Source: Canna indica
Taxonomy: Eukaryota > Streptophyta > Magnoliopsida > Zingiberales > Cannaceae
NCBI GenBank assembly: GCA_034359265.1
Contig: CP136896.1
Coordinates: forward strand, 19,251,501-19,315,500
DNA: 64,000 nucleotides
Reading direction: 5' to 3'
Each line of letters opens with the position of its first letter. The stretch's first letter is position 1. Under the pieces are notes generated by a model. The model had not been told where the DNA came from. It saw only the letters and a list, made by a program, of their open reading frames with translations, and did no database searches. Shown one piece after another: positions 55,163-64,000 of this stretch. The translations under genes were made by a program, and so were the position numbers.

Positions 55163-57016
55163 ATGATCAACAATGCAATAATTACCTTGATATCTAAGAA
55201 AGAGGGAGCCTGCGGCTTTGAGGACTTCAGACCCATAAGCCTCAAACACAGTGTTGTAAAAATCTTTTCTAAGCTGCTATCAAACAGGTTGGCCCTTCAC
55301 ATGCCTCAGTTGATTGATGATTCTAAGCTAGTTTGGACTGCTTTATAATGGTCAGTGGAACTCTTTGGGCAAGTAAGCAACTAGGGGAACTGGGATTTCA
55401 TCTTAGATATGTTATCAACCCAGGGGTTTTTCACTGCATTTTCGAAATTAGATTTCTTACTTATTGAAGACATCGACTTCCTCTCTCCTGGTGAGTGGTT
55501 CCTTAGGATAAACATTCCCTCATAGAAGAGGTCTCTAACAAAGTAACCCGTTATCCCCTCTAATTTTCAATTTAGCAGTCGATATAATTTCCAAGCTTAT
55601 AAGTAGAGCGATCGACAATTGCCAACTCTGGGTTGTTCGGTTAGCACCCTACCTTTCAAATACTTGGGCTTACCTTTGAGAATCGGACCACCACTGAAAG
55701 AAGAATGACAACGAGTCATTTCGGAAGTGGATGCGATCCTCGCGACATGGAAAGGTCACCTCCTATCTAGAGCGGGCCGACTTATCCTAACAAATAACAT
55801 TTTGACCAGTCAGACTTCCTACCTATTCTCTATCTTCGAGGCACCGAGATGGGTTATTCGACAATGTGATAAGAGAAGGAAGATTTTTTTCTGGATAGGT
55901 CATCAAGAAAATAGTTTGAGAGATAAATGCTATGTTAGTTAGGACACACTCACGGGAAAAATAATGAAGAGGGTGGAGTTGGTATATATAATTAATCTGT
56001 GATGTCACAATACGACAAGATTAGGAGGATGGCTCTGGAAACTCATAAGTCGCCACCCCGTACCCTAGACATCGATTATTGTTGCTCTATATTCCTCCCT
56101 GGCCATACTAGAGTATCGAAGACAGGTTCGGATATCACATATCTAGAAAGGCATTATAAAATTGTTCGACATCTTCAATGTCTCTCTCTTTCTTTCAACC
56201 CGGGCTCAAGAAACAGAACCCAGTTATGGCACAACCCATGGTTAAGGAATCAACGTCTGAAAGATAAATATAGGAACTTGTTCCTCCTAGCAACGAATCA
56301 AAACACTCTTATTGCCGATGCAAAACAACGAAGCCCATCGGATGAAATTATCGGCTGACAGAACCCATTCTCAAACTTTGTCCCAACAAATGAAATTCTT
56401 CTGCTTGCACAAGATCTGGAACCTTACCTTCATGCAACAGATGACGACCATATTTCTTGGAAATGGGCCTCAGATGGCATCTTCACTATAGGTTCCCTTT
56501 ATATTTTACTAATTTTTCGTGGGGTGACTAACGCTTCTGCGAATTTTATTTGGAACCGTAACCTCCCACCTGCGGCCTATGACAATGAGAACGACATTCC
56601 ACCTGTTCTTGCACTGCGGCTACACTACAAACGGTTGGGCAAAACTATTAAGGCATTGCAAGGTTAGGCACTTCCCCCTTGACTATACACCTTGGGATCA
56701 AACAACACAAACACTTCTTAAGCTAAAAAGAAACAAATTCAGTCTTATTATGTTGTGGAAATGAAAGATCCGGCAAGAAAGGAACTTCAGATATTTTGAG
56801 GATACTTCACGCTCTCACCTGGAGCTCGCTACCGATACTTATATTGTTTGGAAGCATCTTAATTTTTTGTAGTAGGTTTTTTTCCGTTCTTCTAGTCTTG
56901 ACTCTTCCATTTTAGGACTGTTTTTTTTTTTTTTTTTTTTGTCTTTCCTTCTCCTCCTTTATCTGTATTTCTTAATTCTTTTGATAAGTACAGGTATTCA
57001 TTTCTCAAAAAAAAAA
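55163..57016 (+). mobile_element. 5'-truncated L1-type LINE fragment with dead ORF2
   Basis: The plus-strand relic starts in the reverse transcriptase (NNAIITLISKKEGACGFEDF, RPISLKHSVVKIFSKLLSNR). It skips the catalytic core, resumes with LPFKYLGLPLRIG-type text and LLSRAGRLILTNNIL … RRKIFFWIG, and continues to a zf-RVT-like HLFLHCGYTTNGWAKLLRHC (56605). Many stops and a large deletion are present. A T-rich 3' region ends with a short poly-A at about 57007-57016. It is a different, older copy than the LINE at 16-28 kb. Confidence 0.8.
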
Positions 57017-57022
57017 TTGTAA

Positions 57023-57270
57023 CACTTCATTTACTAATGACCCTTATGGTAGTGTAGGATTCATAATAAGGAACTCTAAAGGGGAATGCAAATGCATTTA
57101 TGCAGAATCTTTCTTATCTTCTGGTCAATCTACCTTCTAATTTGAAGCATTCACAACTAAAGCATCATTGCAATTTACGAAAGATCAGAATCTGCACAAT
57201 ATTTTGATAAAGACAGGCTCAAAGGATGATTTTGGATATACTAAAGAGTATTCAACAACCCCTTGGAGAC
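57023..57270 (+). pseudogene. RNase H-like (RVT_3) fragment
   Basis: The plus-strand frame reads TSFTNDPYGSVGFIIRNSKG, then ECKCIYAESFLSSG, one stop, and FEAFTTKASLQFTKDQ. This is the start of the RNase H domain found at the end of plant LINE ORF2 or as stand-alone RVT_3 proteins. It lies just after the poly-A of the LINE fragment, so it may belong to a second insertion or a readthrough copy. Confidence 0.6.
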
Positions 57271-58115
57271 TTCTTTTTTTTTAAATAATAATAAATTTGA
57301 TGAAACCTTTTCTGTCAAGTCTCAACGTAAATATGTCAAGTTTATATTTTTTGTTGTCGTGAAGCAAACAAAACTGCCTATTGAGTATCAAATCATATGT
57401 GCATATATAAGGAGTCTTTTATCTGGATGTTAATTCGACCTCAAGATATGGACTTCATTTTGTATAATCGATCAGCCCTGGCGTAAGCCGAGAAATATGC
57501 AAGCCTTATTTTTCTTGGTAAAAAGCTTATTCTCAAATTAATTTAATTATATTCTAATTTTATCTTCTTTAAGTCTAATATAAATTATTTTTATTTTATT
57601 TTTTCTAAGTCAATCATAAAACAAATAAGAGCATTTTTATTTCGAAGGATAAATTATATCTATTATTTAGTGCAAAAATTAGAAAAAAATAAAATTAATA
57701 TGATATTCGATGTAGACTGGATAAAAAAATTTTAATCCAAAACTTTCTTATATCTTATCATATTCTATGATAAAGTAAACAAATCATAAGGGATTAAAAT
57801 TAATCTCTTATTCAATTTTGAATATAGGTATAAATCAAAATATTTAACCATGTTCTAAAATATGAGTACCACTTTTATGAGCAGACTACCTATAAAAAAT
57901 CTATGAACGAATAGATATGAGTTTTAAGCGATGGAATATGAATAAAAAAATATATTTATTTTTTTTTCTTTTTATATTCAATCATTGAAAGCTCCTATCC
58001 ACTTGTTCACGGAGATTATGTGAGTAGACTCTCATATAAGTTTTTTTCCCTAAAATACAACTTCAAGTTGATGAGCTCAAAAGCTGCTCGGCCAATCCCT
58101 TCTTTGTGCTCTTGA
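57271..58115. other. AT-rich upstream region of the PPR gene
   Basis: No element ends or coding are visible. CCTATAAAAAATC near 57889-57900 is a weak TATA candidate about 220 bp upstream of the PPR start. A long T/A run lies near 57955-57970. Confidence 0.5.
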
Positions 58116-60353
58116 ATGCGTGTATCAATTCCTAAGTCCTTTCTTCCCTCGCTAAAACCCTCTCTCTGCTGCGATTTCTCGCCCAGCAAATGCGCACCCA
58201 AAACCCAGTTGCAAGATGTGCTTCACCGCTACCGCGAACTCAAGAGATCATCCCAGCCCATACCCTCCACCGCAGTTCCTCCTGCCCTCAAAGCTTCCGC
58301 CAATCTCGGGTCCCTCGATCAAGGAACTGCAATCCATGCCGATGTGATCAAGATGGGTTTCACGTCTTACACCTCAACCTGCAACACCACAATGAGCTTG
58401 TATCTCAAGTGCGGCACGACCTGTTCCGCGCTCAACCTTTTCGGCGAAATGCCGCTTAGAGACTCTGTTTCTTGGAATGTGATGATCAATGGGTTCCTGA
58501 ATCGTGGCGAGTGTGAAGCCGGACTGAGTTTGTTCAAGCAAGCCCGATGCTTAAATTTCGAGCCGAATGTGGCTGCGTTTGTACTTGTGATTCAGGCTTC
58601 TTGGAAGTTGGATGATGTGGATGAAGGCCTGAACTTGCATTGCCTTGTTATAAGGAATTGCTTTCTTTCTGATGTATCGATCCGGAATTCATTGCTCTCC
58701 ATGTATGCAAATTTTGGAGATATGGATTCTGCGCAGGGAATTTTTGATGAGGCTACAAAGAGGGATGTGATAACTTGGAGCTCGTTGATCGGTGGATATG
58801 CTCAGAGCGGGGAAGCTATTGTTGCGCTGCAGTTGTTTAAGGAGATGTATAACAAATGGGGGATTGATATGGATGGGCTAACTGCTGTTTCTGTTCTTCA
58901 AGCCTGCTGCATTACCGAGGACATCCTCCTGGGAAGCTTATTCCACGCTCACTTGATTTGTAAAGGTTTTGAAGATGACTTGTTTGTTGGAAATTCTTTG
59001 ATTGATATGTATTCAAAGTGTCATAATATTGATTCTGCATATATAGTGTTTGATATGATGACTGAGAGAAACACTGTTTCATGGAACAGTATGATGTCTG
59101 GATTGGTCCATAATGAGAAATACTGGGAAGCAGTTGCGCTGCTTGATTCAATGAGAAAAGCTGGTGTTCAGGTTGATGATGTGACATTGGTAAAACTGTT
59201 GCAGTCTTGCAAGAAACTTAACCAGGAAATGTGGTGCAAGTGCATCCATTCTGTGGTCATTAAGAAGCAAGCGCGGTTCAATATTGTGGTGTTCAATAAT
59301 TTATTAGATGCTTATGGTAAGTGCAATAATATGGAACTTTCTATGCAACTCTTTAGAAGAATGGAGAGCAGAAATGTGGTATCATGGAGTATTATTATAG
59401 CAGGCTTTGTGCACATTGGCCAGCCAGATAAAGCAATTTCCTTCTTCAGAGAAATGTGGTTGACAGGAGAGCAACCTAATTCAATCACAATGTTGGGTGT
59501 TTTAGAAGCATGTGCTGCTGTAGCAGAACTTAAGTTATCAAAGTGTGCTCATGGTATCATTGTGAGGAATGAATTGACAAATGACTTAACCATTGGTACT
59601 GCAGTTTTGAACATGTATGCAAAGTGTGGTGAGGTGAAAGCTGTTGGCAAAGTGTTTGATAGCTTACCACAGAGAAATGTTATATCATGGAATGCAATGG
59701 TAGGGGCATTAGGAATGAACGGATGTGCACAAGCTGCACTTGCAGCTTTCCGTGAAATGGAATCAGAACACGTGAAGCCCGATGAAGTGACATTCCTTGC
59801 AACTTTATCCGCCTGTAGTCATGGAGGTTTAGTTGAAGAAGGGCTCTCTATTTTCCAGAGGATGACTATGGATCCTTCAATTCAGCCTAGTGTGGAGCAC
59901 TACTCTTGTGTGGTGGACATGTTGGGGAGAGCTGGAGATATTAAAGGTGCGCTCGAGGTGATCAAGAGGATGCCTGAGGGATTTGAAGCTCCTGCTGCAT
60001 GGGGCTCTCTGTTGAGTGCTTGTAGAAGTTATGGTAATTATGAAGTTGGGCAAAATGCTGCTTCGCGCATCCTTGAATTAGAACCTCTGAATTCAGCATC
60101 ATATTTGTTAGCATCAAGTATGTATGCAAAAGGTGGATCGATGGATGATATGGTGCAAACAAGATTGTTGATGAAGAAAAGGGGTGTAAAGGTTAACAGT
60201 GGTTACAGTTTGGTGCATGTGGGGCAAAAGCCTCACAAGTTTGTTTCTTGGGATGGTTCTCATCCTCAATCTGAAGACATATACTTCATGGTTGAACTTC
60301 TGCACAATTTCATGTTCTTGGATAGGGAGAATAATGACTACCAAATCACATAA
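58116..60353 (+). CDS. PLS-class PPR protein with E-type C-terminus, At2g17210-like
   Basis: An intronless gene of 745 residues from ATG 58116. The N-terminal 25 or so residues (MRVSIPKSFLPSLKPSLCCD) are basic and Ser-rich, compatible with an organelle transit peptide. Tandem PPR motifs in alternating P, L and S lengths fill about residues 70-620. Recurrent signatures are VSWNVMINGF, NSLIDMYSKC, NTVSWNSMMSGL, NVVSWSIIIAGF, AVLNMYAKCGEV and NVISWNAMVGALG. The E region follows (WGSLLSACRSYGNYEVGQNA, then SYLLASSMYAKGGSMDDM). There is no DYW deaminase domain. Such proteins bind specific organellar RNAs, mostly guiding C-to-U editing with partner proteins. Motif order recalls Arabidopsis At2g17210, from memory. 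The last 40 codons belong to a duplicated 118-bp unit. Minus-strand open frames inside are shadows. Confidence 0.95.
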   Translation: MRVSIPKSFLPSLKPSLCCDFSPSKCAPKTQLQDVLHRYRELKRSSQPIPSTAVPPALKASANLGSLDQGTAIHADVIKMGFTSYTSTCNTTMSLYLKCGTTCSALNLFGEMPLRDSVSWNVMINGFLNRGECEAGLSLFKQARCLNFEPNVAAFVLVIQASWKLDDVDEGLNLHCLVIRNCFLSDVSIRNSLLSMYANFGDMDSAQGIFDEATKRDVITWSSLIGGYAQSGEAIVALQLFKEMYNKWGIDMDGLTAVSVLQACCITEDILLGSLFHAHLICKGFEDDLFVGNSLIDMYSKCHNIDSAYIVFDMMTERNTVSWNSMMSGLVHNEKYWEAVALLDSMRKAGVQVDDVTLVKLLQSCKKLNQEMWCKCIHSVVIKKQARFNIVVFNNLLDAYGKCNNMELSMQLFRRMESRNVVSWSIIIAGFVHIGQPDKAISFFREMWLTGEQPNSITMLGVLEACAAVAELKLSKCAHGIIVRNELTNDLTIGTAVLNMYAKCGEVKAVGKVFDSLPQRNVISWNAMVGALGMNGCAQAALAAFREMESEHVKPDEVTFLATLSACSHGGLVEEGLSIFQRMTMDPSIQPSVEHYSCVVDMLGRAGDIKGALEVIKRMPEGFEAPAAWGSLLSACRSYGNYEVGQNAASRILELEPLNSASYLLASSMYAKGGSMDDMVQTRLLMKKRGVKVNSGYSLVHVGQKPHKFVSWDGSHPQSEDIYFMVELLHNFMFLDRENNDYQIT

Positions 60354-60632
60354 AGAAATTGTTTCTTGGGATGGTTCTCATCCTCAATCTGAAGACACAT
60401 ACTTCATGGTTGACCTTCTGCACAATTTCATGTTCTTGGATAGAGAGAATAATGACTACTGATCACATAAAGAAATTTCAGGGATCATCTTCAATAATGG
60501 TCATAATAAGCCTGTCTTTTGGAATGCTTCTCATCCTTAGTCAATCTGAATAAATATGCTTCATGGTTGAGCTTCTGTACACATTCCATGTACTTTGTTC
60601 AGTTGATGGAAACAATGACTGCCTAACCACAT
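60243..60632 (+). repeat. 118-bp tandem duplication of the PPR gene 3' end, decayed third copy
   Basis: GTTTCTTGGGATGGTTCTCA starts at 60243 (inside the PPR coding end) and at 60361 (after the stop). The units are about 95 percent identical. A weaker third copy begins near 60517 (TCTTTTGGAATGCTTCTCAT) and ends with an ATGACTGCCTAACCACAT match to the unit end. Confidence 0.93.
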
Positions 60633-60639
60633 GGACAAG

Positions 60640-61265
60640 TTTTCTAGCCTCAAAAGTGTAAAGACATTTGCAAAATTCCTCAAGCAAATATTAGTCATGA
60701 GACAAGCCAGAATATCATTTGTCAGCTAAGTAGGATAAGCATATCAGATTGATCTGCAAAATCAAGCGGGGGAAGGTGTATCCGGAGCTAGCTAGTACCA
60801 AGGTGAAAACTTCAAAATTGTTATAATTCCACTCGGTCCGGTGCATGTGGTACAGATATCATACTAGTTTACATTGCACCAACACAGATCAGAACACCAT
60901 GTCAAGCTTTTGGAGCATTCTTGCTGGAAGTTTAGGTAGTAAAAGCTTCGTACAGATAAATGGGTCAAATATTAAATTTTGAAGTCTTTGTAACCATTCA
61001 TGGAATTGTTAATCAGTGAATTAGAGTTTCTTACCGTTCATGGTCATGTATAAAACTTTTCTAGAAGAACTTTGAAATTAACAGTGAACTGTCAAATTTT
61101 GCAGTTATAACCATTGAACAAAGTATGTCGTCGAGAAATATGCAGCTGGCTAGTTAGTTAACCAGCTCTTTCATGTTCTTACTTCTCATGTGAACCATGA
61201 TCCTAATTGACCAATATAACACGGCAAAATGACCTACAACAACTCTAAAAAGTCAAGGGTCCTCA
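60640..61265. other. Intergenic region between PPR and dirigent genes
   Basis: No open frame or repeat boundary of note. It contains the dirigent promoter at its right edge. Confidence 0.7.
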
Positions 61266-61269
61266 CACG

Positions 61270-61277
61270 TATATAAA
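61270..61277 (+). promoter_or_regulatory. TATA box of the dirigent gene
   Basis: TATATAAA lies 46 bp upstream of ATG 61316, implying a very short leader, as is common in this family. Confidence 0.8.
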
Positions 61278-61315
61278 TACAACTCCATGGTAGATAATTA
61301 ATTTGTCTAAGCACC

Positions 61316-61873
61316 ATGTTGAAGCTTCTGCACTTGTGGTCTCTCCTACTACCTCTTCTCATCGCTGTCCACAATGCTTCATCATCCTCTTCGATTTCCC
61401 ACCACCACACGCATGACCGAATGAAGTCCCTCCACTTCTCCCTCTTCCAACAGGAGACCATAAACAAGACCGCCTTTATCGTCGTCGATGGCGTCAAGGG
61501 CGCCAACGTGAGCCAAACCACCACTCCGTTCGGCACCATCTACGTGTTCCGCGACAACATGACCGTGTCGTCCGACGTGTCCTCTCGCGTCGCAGGCGTC
61601 TGCGAGGGGGGTTCGATCACGTCGAGCTTCGATGGGCTGCGGAGCATGTCGTTGGCCAAGATCACTCTCAAGGTCAAGGGCCTGCGAGGCTCGGTTTCAA
61701 TTCTCGGCGGTACGCACAATACCAAGCCAGCCGACCACCCTGTCGTCGGCGGCACCGGCGACTTCATGTTCGCGCAGGGGTACGTGACATCGTCGCCGGT
61801 GGAGTTGCAAGGCATGAGTGTGGTGTACAAGATTGAATTCCATATATATTGGCCTCCATACGCCGCTAAATAG
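61316..61873 (+). CDS. Dirigent (DIR) domain protein, secreted
   Basis: An intronless 185-residue gene, the usual length for the family. An N-terminal signal peptide (MLKLLHLWSLLLPLLIAVHN) is followed by a Ser/His-rich spacer. The dirigent domain spans about residues 38-180: HFSLFQQETINKTAFIVVDG, PFGTIYVFRDNMT, ITLKVKGLRGSVSILGGT and VVGGTGDFMFAQGYV. N-glycosylation sequons are at N20, N50, N64 and N81. Dirigent proteins are apoplastic eight-stranded barrels that steer phenoxy-radical coupling for lignan or lignin formation, or catalyse related cyclisations. Which one applies here is unknown. The coding region is GC-rich against AT-rich flanks. A minus-strand reading over the same bases is a shadow. 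Confidence 0.95.
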   Translation: MLKLLHLWSLLLPLLIAVHNASSSSSISHHHTHDRMKSLHFSLFQQETINKTAFIVVDGVKGANVSQTTTPFGTIYVFRDNMTVSSDVSSRVAGVCEGGSITSSFDGLRSMSLAKITLKVKGLRGSVSILGGTHNTKPADHPVVGGTGDFMFAQGYVTSSPVELQGMSVVYKIEFHIYWPPYAAK

Positions 61874-62079
61874 TGAAATTATATGGGAGATAAATACAAT
61901 GATCAGCAATGATCATGATCGGACTACATGTCATTTGGATTGTTAAAGGAAGGGTTAATTATACTTAATATCCGAATTTTGGGCATTTTTCACATCAAAT
62001 TATATTTAAAAAATAAAATGTTGCAGTAATCATAGTAACTATATTTGTTTCAATTATGCAATATTTATTTATAATTTAA

Positions 62080-63355
62080 GTTTATAATTAGGAAAATTAT
62101 GAAACAAAAATACAAACTCATGTAGGAGACCTACACTCAAACGATGACGTGGCGAGGGGGCACCCCGAGAACTTTGACGCGCGAGCGTGGGTCGATGCCG
62201 CTGGTGGCTAGGACTACAGTCGTGTATATGGCTTTGCTGACAGTGGCCATGCGCGAGCTATGCTCGGGCCACTTGGGGCATCGACCCTCCGTTCGTCGGT
62301 GAGCGGCCCTCCATCTCTCGGTCTCAGGATTAGAGCCGGATAGCGACATTGGAGGAGACGATCACACGTCAGAGTCAGATGTTAGCGGAAGTGCATGTCA
62401 TGTTGAGACAGTTGACATGTCAATCCGGCGGTAGCATCCCATCGACAGATCCATCTCCCTCGACCCAGTCCACGTCAATCTACACTCAAGCACTGCAGAT
62501 CCCGCTGCATGATCCCGACCATCCTCCATTGCCGTAGTGAGACTTTATCTTGTTTTATGACTTGACTTTTACTTGACTTGACTTGTTATGACTTGGATAT
62601 TTTGTTATGCATGACTTACGATAGTTTTGATACTGTTGGCTTACGATAGTTTTGATCGTATCGTGTTGATACGATAATTTTGATTCGTATTGTGTTGATA
62701 CGATAGTTTTGATTTCATATAGTTTTTATACAATTGTGGATAATTATAATTATATATATAATTGTTTTGATATATATATCTAGGTGTGGATGTGTGTACG
62801 AATGTGGATGTGTGGATGTGTGTATGATGGGTGTGTGAGTTATGTATCAGGATTATATAAATGTATCAATGGAAATTTTTAGTTTTCAAAATTTTTAGTT
62901 ACATGTTAACAACAATCAGCGTCGGCTTACCTACGGTCGACTATTTCAAAGTCGTCGCTGAAAGCGTGTCGTAATTCTTGGGCCGCAACCTCGGAATAGT
63001 TGTTGATGACCTACAGTGATGGCTTAGCAACCGCCTTTTAGCAACGACGTTACCTCGGTTGACGGGCCGTTGTTGATATCAATATCCACAACAGCCGAGC
63101 GACCATTGTAGAGCTGTGCTGATAACAATATCAGCAACAGCCGTGGACCACTGCTGAGCTATTGCTAATACCATATTAGCAACGGCCGGCGTGGCCGTCG
63201 CTGATTCATTATTAAGTTATCAGCGGCGCACACTTTTGCCATGACGTCGTTGCAACGGACCGGGACGTTGCTCGTCGTTGGTGATGATCTTCAACAATGG
63301 CTTACCAACGAAACTAGCCATCGGTGAAGATCATTATTCTAATATTACAGTAGTG
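62080..63355 (+). mobile_element. CACTA 3' end, 5'-truncated
   Basis: Ends ATATTACAGTAGTG at 63355, the inverse of CACTACTGTAATAT. Subterminal GCAACGGCC/GGCCGTTGCTGAT-like repeats fill 62920-63340. The left part carries only the C-terminal exon of the Transposase_24-like protein. The left terminus is missing and the left boundary is approximate. Confidence 0.8.
62110..62537 (+). pseudogene. CACTA Transposase_24-like C-terminal exon
   Basis: The plus-strand frame reads ETYTQTMTWRGGTPENFDAR, a stop, then VYGFADSGHARAMLGPLGAS. After a frame change it reads LEETITRQSQMLAEVHVMLR and ends with a Ser/Pro/Thr-rich tail at 62537. These blocks match, in order, the relics at 49.3-49.1 kb and 25.3-24.9 kb. 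Confidence 0.75.
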
Positions 63356-63526
63356 TGGAGCTGCTTGGTCCCCTAATGCTGCTACATTTGGTCCCCTTCC
63401 CTAAAGAATATCTACGATCTTGAGCAGCAACAACATCAAGATTATTTGCGATAAGTCTCCCTCCCTCAAGCTTCGGTTAGTAACCATCAAATAATGCATA
63501 CTTTGTGATGATTCTAAAATCCTAAA

Positions 63527-64000
63527 TGTCACACCCCAATTCCACAATGGTCTGACCGACCAAGGTATACAAGCATACCCCGAAGCCTAACTCGAACCAC
63601 AAACCACAGAGATAAACCAAATTTTTTATTTCAACCTCCAACAACTAATAAAATGATATAAGTGAAACAATCCAATCATCTATTAAAGAAAGTGCGGAAA
63701 CATAAATGTTCAACTGAAACAAACTTTAAAGAATGTTTTAAAACAATGAATGAAATAAAGAAATAATAAATCTCACTACATGATTCTCTCTAAACCCGAC
63801 CTCTACCCTAACTCTAACTTCGACTCGTCACGAGGCCTGCCCTGAACTTGCTACTCCCAACTGAGCTACCTGGTACTCCAGTATTACTGCTGGTTCTGAC
63901 CTGGTGTACAAGAAGACAACAAAACAAAATGGTAAGTCCACATTGGACTTAGTGAGTGGCTCAATCCTGAGCCTACCACGGTCCATAGTTTAACAGTTAT
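63527..64000 (+). repeat. LTR-like element C start (TGTCACACCCC type), runs off window
   Basis: Begins TGTCACACCCCAATTCCACA, then GTATACAAGCATACCCCGAA (compare element A), AAAGTGCGGAAACATAAATG and a AAGTCC/GGACTT hairpin. No coding region is seen before the window ends. Confidence 0.7.

Noticed and set aside
58912..60344. Minus-strand frames inside the PPR gene
   Set aside because: Shadow frames rich in His/Gln/Tyr, typical of antisense reading of PPR repeats.

Overview
This is a repeat-dominated piece of a flowering-plant nuclear genome. Evidence: spliced plant-type genes, plant lineages of copia, gypsy, LINE, CACTA, PIF/Harbinger, hAT and Mutator-like elements, a PLS-class PPR gene, a dirigent gene, and an AT-rich background. 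The GT92 and dirigent genes are strongly GC-rich, and the LINE ORF1 carries zinc knuckles ahead of a DUF4283-like domain. Both points lean towards a monocot, probably not a grass, but this is inference. There is no plasmid, organelle or bacterial signal.

Only three host genes look complete, and each has a single exon: a GT92/DUF23 glycosyltransferase (30154-31833, minus), an E-class PPR protein resembling Arabidopsis At2g17210 (58116-60353, plus) and a secreted dirigent protein (61316-61873, plus). They do not form a unit. Almost everything else is transposable elements in various states of decay.

Layout. 1-938: LTR-like debris. 939-8410: a complete Ty1/copia element (CATAC target duplication, near-identical LTRs) whose gag-pol is broken by one stop and one frameshift. 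9697-16186: a complete PIF/Harbinger element (TAA duplication) with an apparently intact spliced DDE transposase but a broken Myb/SANT partner gene. About 16.2-28.7 kb: a minus-strand LINE carrying three insertions. A 219-bp Mutator-like MITE and a long LTR-like element (from 22350) lie in the LINE, and an internally deleted CACTA element (24228-27695, TGA duplication) lies in the LTR. 28.8-29.1 kb: CACTA terminus. 30.2-31.8 kb: GT92 gene. 32-41.4 kb: AT-rich intergenic DNA with a hAT element (36787-38095), a Harbinger-type MITE (39252-40083) and a hAT MITE (41109-41416). 41.7-45.5 kb: an LTR-like element inside a TIR element. 45.5-48.5 kb: decayed Ty3/gypsy 5' end and gag with an 837-bp solo LTR inside. 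48.6-52.5 kb: CACTA protein relics with a nested mini-CACTA. 52.5-57.3 kb: gypsy, Mutator-MITE and LINE relics. 58-62 kb: PPR and dirigent genes. 62-63.4 kb: a third CACTA 3' end. 63.5 kb on: the start of another TGTCAC-type LTR.

I found no cluster that looks like a new multi-gene system. The most interesting pieces are a hairpin with compensatory changes, overlapping a splice-donor-like sequence, shared by three TGTCAC-type LTR-like families; the intact Harbinger transposase; hairpin-forming tandem repeats; and a tandem duplication of the 3' end of the PPR gene.
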